62,741 nt of DNA from Seminavis robusta (Eukaryota > Bacillariophyta > Bacillariophyceae > Naviculales > Naviculaceae). The stretch is taken from positions 1-62,741 of the forward strand of contig CAICTM010000506.1 in assembly GCA_903772945.1 (NCBI GenBank), in the 5' to 3' direction. The notes under the pieces are model-generated. The model saw nothing but the letters and a program-made list of their open reading frames with translations. It was not told the DNA's origin and ran no database searches. Shown piece after piece: positions 55,741 to 62,741 of this stretch. Made by a program: the position numbers and the translations under genes. Positions within the stretch are counted from its first letter, which is position 1. Each line of letters begins with the position of its first letter.

Positions 55741-56278
55741 TGAGAGTGTGGTTGTGTGTTGTGGATGAAAGTAAGTGATATTTGCCAGGGTTTTGCTACC
55801 GTGTGGAGGGAGGTTCAGTGTACGGGTACCTACTGGAGACGGCTTGGTGTTGAAAAGACTGACCAACTCTGTGAAGTCTTAAGGCCTTGTGGCTCCCGGT
55901 GGAATCCTTCGCTGTACGCATTCAGCACTCGACTACAGCGTAGAGGGCTAGTCGCTGACCAGCAAAACTGACCGACGCTACATACCTGTACTTGTACACC
56001 ACTCCGGGTACCATCACAAGTACTACTTTTAAGAAAGAGTCGATTTTTGCACAGACACAGTAACACGTTGCTGGATTGTTTTAGCTACCTGGTAGCCAGA
56101 TTAGCAGACCCAGCAGTATGATAGCCGTTCCGGACCGTACTCCGGAGCCGCTGTGCAGCTACCTCGTATCTCGCTGCATCCACGTGGAAGTCGATTTTCC
56201 TGTGGAATTTAGCGAAAATAGCTCCTAATTAAATCATGTACTGGTAATAGGCTTTTAATTAAAATGAAGAAGAAACTT
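55741..56278. other. 5' flank of Hint copy 5
   Basis: It contains blocks shared with the copy-4 flank (about 45120-45540). No gene recognised. Confidence 0.6.
56044..56074. repeat. Shared 5'-flank element of Hint copies (4 of 4)
   Basis: TTTTTGCACAGACACAGTAA, followed by CACGTTGCTGG, lies about 443 bases upstream of the ATG of intact copy 5. Confidence 0.55.
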
Positions 56279-56402
56279 TCCCGACATTTCTCTGAAAAAG
56301 TGCTGGTCTTGCCGACAGTTTCCGACAAATGCAGACATTCTCCAAGAAACTCCCACATTTTCCGACACGTTCAGATTCCGACATTCTCCCGACATCCGAC
56401 AT
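56279..56402. repeat. Irregular array of CCGACA words
   Basis: CCGACA occurs at 56281, 56312, 56322, 56362, 56378, 56389 and 56396, often followed by TTCTC. Spacing is irregular (7-40 bases). The overlapping ORF (56264-56542) is probably an accident of this composition. Confidence 0.75.
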
Positions 56403-56568
56403 TCACGATTAAGCAGTCCTTTTTTCCAGGATGCCCATGGATGCTGGACGAATGTCACAATGGTACTGGTACCGGTGTACTGGTACTGGTACCGTATGGT
56501 ACCACCACAGCCTCCGGCTTGGGGTGGTGGGTCAAGTTTTAATTTTTTTAAAGCCAATGTTATGAGGA

Positions 56569-56787
56569 GTCTTAAGAATCAGATTATTCTTAAGAATCAG
56601 GAAAAAATCTTGGGAAAATTATGATTCTTAAAAGAATCAAATACAGGGTAGACAAGGATTCTTAAGAATCAGCCTATTCTCAAGAATCAGAATTTTGCTG
56701 ATTCTGGGAAATGATGATTCTTAAGAATCAGATTTGGAAAAATCTGATTAAGAATCAGCAAATAAAAAATCCTGATTCTTAAGAATC
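56569..56787. repeat. Cluster of the palindrome GATTCTTAAGAATC
   Basis: Perfect 14-base palindromes occur at 56657, 56716 and 56774; shorter or one-base variants at 56571, 56586, 56622, 56676 and 56746. Another perfect copy is isolated at 57735-57748. The intervening DNA is AT-rich. It may be a transposon end, a protein-binding array or a local satellite. Confidence 0.9.
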
Positions 56788-56930
56788 TGCTGCTAAGAAA
56801 CAACACCAAGTACAAAAAATTCGGTTGTTTTCAGCGCTCATCTCCTGTATCCCCTCATTTCGTAACTATCAATCCAGCCATAGTCTAGTTACAACAGCAG
56901 TCATTGATTTGTACCTGACGTGTTTGACAC

Positions 56931-57220
56931 TCTGCACAGGTTCCGCCGGCTGCACTCGTGGGTTCATTGCAAGCAACGTACCCAATGCATGCCAATGCTA
57001 CTCTCAGCTTACTCTGGTTCGGCTGCACTAGCTACGCTCCCTTACCTCGCCTTCGGTCATTACGATGAGTACAAGGAAAAGCTGTCAATCCAGGCAGCTG
57101 TTGTTACAATAGTGTCAATTGTAGCTGAAATGTTTGACACTCACTTATGCAGGTTCGGCTGCACTCGTGGGTGAACTCATTGCAAGCAACCTACCCAAGA
57201 CATGCCAATGCCACTCTCAA
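56931..57220. repeat. Direct duplication of about 85 bases
   Basis: Blocks at 56931-57011 and 57138-57220 share GGTTC-GC-GGCTGCACTCGTGGG, TCATTGCAAGCAAC and ACCCAA-GCATGCCAATGC-ACTCTCA. The second reads as an open frame from a possible AG acceptor (GSAALVGELIASNLPK) to a stop, so these may be relics of a duplicated exon. Gene not recognised. Confidence 0.7.
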
Positions 57221-59847
57221 CTGATACCTTTTTCTTCTTTGTGACGTGCTTCGGCTGTGCACTCCTGTGTCGGCTGTCGGTTGTGACAACCGGTGGCTCT
57301 TCGTCGTGCAACACACACCAAAATCCTGACAGCCACCCTTCGGCTCCACGGTTCCTGCAATGTACCTTTCCAACATTCTCCATTAACTAACTGTTCATTC
57401 CAGCTCCTAGCTGAAGCAGACTGTACCGACGGGTATTTCTCACACTACTGTTGCTAAAGTCGATAGGATGACGGGTATTTCTCACACAACTGTTGCAAAG
57501 TCGGATGATTGGTCGACCGGAGATGTGGGGGATAGTATGATTTCTGGTGCTTGGAGACGTTGCCTCACATGAATGATGGTTGGTGGAGGTGTTGTGTGTA
57601 GGCACAAGACACACTCCAAAAGTAGGTATGAGGTGCAGTGGCTGGTGTTGATGGTGGATCAAAGATTTGATGCCACATCCTTTTGTGACGGATGCCGATT
57701 GCCGATTGCAAAGAATCCGCATTTTGGATGACCCGATTCTTAAGAATCTTCTTTCACCAGATTCCTCGCACCAGCTCTGAACCGCCTGCTACTAGCTAGC
57801 TTGTAGCACGTAGTAGCACTTGTATCAGCATCCTTGGTTTACCATATCAAGAAGCTGGGGCACCATCTCGACTATTGACTAGCTAGCGTACTATTACCAC
57901 TCTTTTTCATTATTTTATACGAGTACCGGTAGGTACCTTTATTACGTTTGCTCTAGACAATGGCGTGGAACGGCGACAGTAGCGGCCGGTGACACACCCG
58001 GAGATAACCCTCTTGTTTTCTGGCTGGAAACAGCGGCAGCGACGGATCGATCGATGACTTCTTCCTTCTTTCGGTCGATGACTGCTTCCATGGTTCAATA
58101 TCTCTTTGCTCTTTCAAGATGATGTCACCACCTTTCCAGCGGCTACTCCTCTCTACAGCGGCTCCACTTGTTCTAGCGGCGGCTTAGTGCGCGGCGATGG
58201 ATTGACCTGGTTTTCCACGAAGCGACCTTGACACTTCTCCTTCCACGGAGCGATACTTTGGGCCATGACGCATCTACACTATTGCAACAAGAGGCTGCCG
58301 TATCGATACCCCGTCCGAGCCGGAGCGAGCTGTCACCTGTAGCGGCTACTATCAATACCAGCAATGGCACCGTTCTCCTTCTTCGGTCGGTGGATCGATG
58401 ATTGCTTCCACGTCCTCTTTCATGGAGCCACCATGACGCCAGCTTCGGGCGACAGCAACAGAATTCTTCGACGGGTCGATGACGCACGGAGCGAGCTTCT
58501 TTCTTCTGTACTCCTCAACCATGACGCATCCTCTTCCTCCACTGATCAGTGAGCGAATGGCAACTATGGATTTTACACTCTTCAGTCTTTGAACCTGCTA
58601 TAGCTACTACATCGAAGTGCACGACACAATTATCCAACTCAACATCTTCTACGAATTTATCCTTTGTGAAACCGGAACAACACTAGCTACAGACGTCGCC
58701 CGAGAAGTTTGGCTCTGTCTTTTTGCTTTCGAGATGGGGATCCCGATCAGTTGAAGGAAGAAATGTTCTCTCGCTACCTTGCATCAAAACATCATGTCGG
58801 ACGGAATTGCCTCCAAGGCTGGCCGAAGGAAGGCTTTACAGATGTCCATACAATAGGTACACTGGCTGAGATGAAGAGCGAACTGAAGGTCTTCTACACA
58901 GTGCATACGAACACTCTTATCCAGGAAGAATTTGTTGAAGAAGCTTGAAAGCTCAAACTCCACGACAGGAGCACTATCGAACACACCGAGTGCTGTCTCT
59001 TCAAGATGACGCATTGGTAGCTACCTGTATCGACGGACCAACTATAGATTCAGACGACACGCATAGACGACGGCAAGAAGCCTCCGGTGACAAACTTGCT
59101 CTTCGCGAAGACAGAAGTGCTGAAGAACCGGTTGAAGGAGCTGCAGTTCAAGCGATTGAATGAGGAAGCAGGTGGAAGCATCTCTGTTTGACAAGACAAA
59201 GGTATTCTCGCTCTTTCGGATGCTCAGTTCCAGATCAAACCGCAGCGACGACCATGGCAACACTGTGGCAGCGACGAAGTCTTCCACAAAAAGCAAGAAA
59301 GCAGCCAAGACAGCTGTTTCAGAGCAAACACTACTGTCGCCTCTCTACAAATGGTCTCGGCAGTGAGTTCTTGCAGTAGATGAGAATCGATTCGCGAATG
59401 GAAACAAGGCAATCATGGAGTCGATGCAAACCTCATTCGCTGTCGAGGTTCGATTCTTGATCACAAAACAATTGAAACCTAGCCAGTAGACTTGGGTGCG
59501 TCCAACCGAATACGCTGCAGGTTCCACACAACACACGACGACAACCATCCCAGTATTTCCCAGCAGGTGGCAAGCACTGTGATGGCCAAACAATGATCGA
59601 GAACCATTTACGAACCATAACGCCGATGACGCTCAATGAGCAAGCAAGCTAGCTAGCGAGCTGCGACTCCGGTAGCCACTTGCCCCATACAGAGTGGACG
59701 TATATCATCAGCATCATAACCAGAGCATTTGCAACAAGTTGGTTTTACAAAGTATAAAATTACGTAAGCATTCATTCATTTCTCCTTCTCTCGTGCATTC
59801 TTCATTTCATTAAGACAATCATGTATGAGCAGACCTCATTCCCACTG
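57221..59847. other. Repeat-rich intergenic DNA with possible gene relics
   Basis: A near 42-base direct repeat (GACGGGTATTTCTCACAC) lies at 57428 and 57470. Blocks at 57817-58060 repeat sequence at 49.0-49.6 kb, and 58070-58480 resembles 10050-10310. At 58740-59380 three short plus-strand ORFs in different frames are adjacent (for example TEVLKNRLKELQFKRLNEEA near 59110), suggesting a frameshifted relic of a coiled-coil protein; I cannot name it. Nothing here is called as a gene. Confidence 0.5.
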
Positions 59848-60564
59848 TTAGTCAACCTTCTTGGCCTTGCTCACAATCTTCATGTTGAAGTTGAAGGGTG
59901 TCACAACACTGATAAGGGCCAGAACACATCCAGAGGCCATCAAGGGAAGGCCAAACAGCTTGAAGAACAGCTCAATTCCATGGGCCAGCATTCCTACAAA
60001 ACCTGTCAGCATCATCACAGTATCCAAAACTCCAGCATTCGCAGAGGCAACATAGAGCTTGTCAACTCCCTTTGAGAAAGGCAAAAATGCTTCCTCCTCC
60101 ATATCCACCTCACAGAAGGCACTGTTGACATGGATACAGAGCAACCTCAGGGGAGAGGTGATCAAGTGGGTGAATGCCTGCCTGTGCATCAAGGGCTTTC
60201 CAGCAACCTCCACATATTCATTGTCAGTGTAGCGAGGGTTGCTGTAGGAGGAGGCAAGAAGACCATTGACCACAATGGTTCCATCCTCAGTGGCAGGAGA
60301 GAAGCCTCCCATGAGCTTGACAATGCTAATGGCAGTCACTTTGGCGGCCATGGTGGTGGCGGCATGACCAGGCTCCATGAGGGACAAGTTGTCGCCAACC
60401 TTAACATGTCCAGCCTCCACGGGATACTGCTGGTCATTGATGTAGATCATGTGCTTGGGGGTCATCTCAATCTTGTTACAAGTGTCTGTGACAATCTGGA
60501 GGTACTCTGATTCCCTGGCTTGACTTGCAGCAACCTTCTCAGGTGTCCTGTGAAGCCAAGCATA
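59848..60564 (-). pseudogene. EF-hand/TM/Hint protein, copy 6: 5'-truncated C-terminal half
   Basis: From the stop at 59848-59850 the frame is open and matches the intact copies back to YAWLHRTPEKVAASQ at 60564, including TPKH and the hydrophobic tail, with no frameshift. The EF-hand, membrane helix, Cys-rich region and the Hint Cys itself are missing; a Ty3/gypsy fragment begins at the break. Its 3' flank differs from copies 4 and 5. Lacking the catalytic Cys and a start, it is not functional as it stands. Confidence 0.85.
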
Positions 60565-62180
60565 ACCCTGCTCAGACACGTTACACAGTTACCGAGAAGG
60601 AACTTCTCAGTATCGTAGAAACTCTAAAAGAATTCCGTAACATTCTTCTAGGACAGAAGATCGTTGTACATACGGACCACAAGAATCTTACATGTAAGAA
60701 CTTCAATACCGATCGCGTATATGCGATGGCGCCTTATTCTGGAAGAATACGGCCCTGAACTACGGTACATCAAGGGCGAACAGAACATCGTCGCGATGCG
60801 TTGTCGAGACTTAACATCTCCAACAACGACGGTTCTTCAGAACAGATGGACGCCAGCGAGATCGCTGAGCTCATGGCTGCAGACGAAGAGGACTTCCCTA
60901 GCGAGTTCCCTCTCTCGTTCCCTGAGATCGAACATCGTCAGAAAGACGACAACGATATCAAGAAGCTCCTCAGGGACAAGCCAAACGACTACAAGAAGCA
61001 ATCTTTCCCAGAGGGGATAAGTCCTACGACTTAGTAGTTAAGGACGAAAATCGTCGTACCTAAAACTATGCAGAAAAAGCTAGTTGAATGGTACCATGGT
61101 GTGCTGATGCATCCTGGCGAGACTCGCACGGAGCTAACCATCAGCCAACACTACACCTGGAAGGTCTGCGCAGGACTGTGCAGGCCGTATGTCAGCGTGC
61201 CAAAGCTGCCAGATGAACAAACCCAAGACGCGTAAGCTGGGATTGATGCCTCCAAAGACTTGCGAGGAGATTCCTTGGGAAAGACTATGTATTGACTGAT
61301 AGGCCCTTACAACGTCGGGGATCCAAGAAAAAGGATTCCTGCACACTTCATTGCTTTGACAATGATTGATCCCTAACCGGATGGTTCGAGATGCAGAGAT
61401 CTGCTCCAAGGCAGCAGACGAAGTAGCCATCGTCCTAGAGCAAACGTGGCTTACTCGGTATCCATGCCTGCTGAGGTTATCATGGATAGAGACGTGAGTT
61501 CCGGCAGAGGTCGAAAAGACACTCGGGATGAATATGGATTCGTCGCAAGTTCATTACGCGCAACCCTCAAGCCAATCTATGGTCGAGCGTGCTCATCAAA
61601 CCTACGTAACTTGATCGCTGTTCAAAAATCAAGTGCCAAGACGACCTCGTGAATGATCCTGGGATGGAGTCCTCACGGCGGTTCGTTTGCAATGAATGCA
61701 CGATTCATACCACCTTCGCGCAACGCCTGCACAGCTCGTGTTCAATCGTGACGCGATTCACAACGTCCGGTTCGAAGCCAACTGGAAGTACATTAAGGAA
61801 CGTCGCCAACGACTAATCCAACAAAACAACGATAGGGAGAACGCGACGCGTATCCCTCATCAATACAATGTCAACGATACTGTGATGATTCAACAGTATC
61901 AGCACCGCAAGTACGGTCAGCCAAAGTACAAAGGTCCTTACACTATAGACCGAGTCAATGACAATGGCACTGTACGGCTCCAACATGCTACCGCCAACGG
62001 CGGCACAGTCTACCAGACTTGGAACATAAGGTATATACACCCATACAAGGCCTGATCCCCTTGTAGGATTGCCATCGTGCGACGCACATGTCTACATCCA
62101 AATCTCATGAGAGTGCCCCGCACTTTAAAATCATATGTTCTCCTTGTCCGACTGCTGTCGCGCCTTCTGTGACCCTTGTC

Positions 62181-62190
62181 AGGGGGCGAA
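62181..62190 (+). other. Polypurine tract
   Basis: AGGGGGCGAA abuts the TG of the 3' LTR, the standard position of the plus-strand primer in LTR retroelements. Confidence 0.6.
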
Positions 62191-62617
62191 TGCAATACAC
62201 GGCTCTTAGCCTTATTCGCGACTCGATCCTAGATAGGGTTTGAGTTCGACTCATGACTGAGTCTCTCGTGAATAGTCATTTGAGACAGGGTTCTCAATGA
62301 CCGCGCTAGTCATACTAGATTGATGATGAAACATCGTCTAGATATTTAGCTAGCGTGGAGTTCTCCACGCTACTAGATCCAGGCTAGAACAGACCTTCCA
62401 CGCGTTCCGTTTTAGGATCGTGGAGAGACGTAGGATTACTACCACAACCTACTCTATCACACTTTATAGTCTCCCGCGGGAAGCCAGATCTACGATCCCT
62501 CGATGATGATCTCTCTCGTCGATTAGTTTTCATAGCTTTCTAATCTCTCTCATAACTTTCATTCTCTCAAACTCAAAACACTCGAAAGATCTTTACACTA
62601 GCTTTTAGCGTAGTGCA
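62191..62617 (+). repeat. 3' LTR, 427 bases
   Basis: It begins TGCAATAC and ends GTAGTGCA (inverted ends TGCAATAC / TGCACTAC). To its right, family sequence of a Hint gene starts at once (AGAACCTACTATGAC). No second LTR is present to date the insertion. Confidence 0.65.
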
Positions 62618-62741
62618 AGAACCTACTATGACTGCTTCTCTGCCTCCATGACAACCATGACACCAAATGGGCCCAAGAGAATGGATGAGCTCAAGATCAA
62701 TGACCTGGTGTTGACTTCCTCTGGCCAGTTCCAAAAGGTAT
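62618..62741 (+). pseudogene. EF-hand/TM/Hint protein, copy 7: start of the Hint domain, runs off the window
   Basis: The frame RTYYDCFSASMTTMTPNG continues open through KINDLVLTSSGQFQKV to the window end. The Hint Cys is present. All upstream parts have been displaced by the LTR. Whether the rest of the domain exists beyond 62741 cannot be seen. Confidence 0.85.

Larger units (their letters stand above)
60565..62617 (+). mobile_element. Ty3/gypsy LTR retrotransposon remnant (5'-truncated, frameshifted)
   Basis: The left end starts inside the RNase H part of pol: NPAQTRYTVTEKELLSIVET, then VHTDHKNLT (the conserved DHKNL segment), broken by a one-base insertion near 60718 and a one-base loss near 60794. 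Next come an integrase zinc-binding region (about 61080-61215, Gln-Arg-Cys remnant), a core segment near 61270-61310 (IPWERLCIDLIGPY equivalent) and an intact C-terminal region at 61696-62055 (ATPAQLVFNRDAIHN to IRYIHPYKA). A purine-rich tract AGGGGGCGAA (62181-62190) directly precedes the 3' LTR. The gag, protease and reverse transcriptase parts and the 5' LTR are missing. It cannot move by itself. Confidence 0.85.

Noticed and set aside
56264..56542. 92-codon plus-strand ORF
   Set aside because: It lies on the CCGACA array and GGTACC palindromes; the composition explains the open frame.
58709..59366. Three short consecutive plus-strand ORFs
   Set aside because: They use different frames and non-ATG starts and show no family; at most a relic of one gene.

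Overview
The window looks like nuclear DNA of a diatom, most likely a pennate one. The evidence is the long spliced genes with short GT-AG introns of about 85-110 bases, an LRR protein with the N-terminal motif I associate with pennate diatoms, a plastid-type signal motif, class C GPCR-like and hybrid histidine kinase genes, and abundant transposon debris. Seminavis robusta or a close relative is my guess; the species is inference. I recognised no rRNA, tRNA or CRISPR array.

Layout. 1-1429: minisatellite DNA. 1430-11213: a zone of decayed copies of one gene family (EF-hand, membrane segment, Cys-rich region, hedgehog-type Hint domain) around a STAND-type ATPase gene (3977-7381). 11828-42412: a gene-rich core with an LRR protein, a kelch protein, a 6 x 68-base minisatellite, a possible plastid protein, a spliced hybrid histidine kinase, a divergent pair of unknown genes, a spliced piggyBac-type transposase gene, a spliced seven-helix class C receptor, a DMT-type transporter, a sulfotransferase, an MFS transporter and a spliced atlastin/GBP-like GTPase. 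43068-62741: a repeat-rich zone with two intact Hint genes (43068-44984 and 53691-55601), decayed recombinase and transposase genes, palindrome-rich DNA, and a Ty3/gypsy remnant with a complete 3' LTR lying between two oppositely oriented Hint fragments.

The main theme is amplification of the Hint family: seven copies in 62.7 kb, two intact and five broken or partial. Intact copies carry a cytosolic-side EF-hand, one signal-anchor helix, an acidic Cys-rich region, and a Hint module with the catalytic Cys and TxxH motif, followed by a hydrophobic C-terminal tail. They share 3' and 5' flanking blocks, so the duplicated unit is larger than the coding region. The core genes look like independent signalling and transport genes; I see no operon-like organisation.

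Limits: exon borders were chosen by eye from splice signals and reading frame; family names rest on motifs I can see, not on searches.
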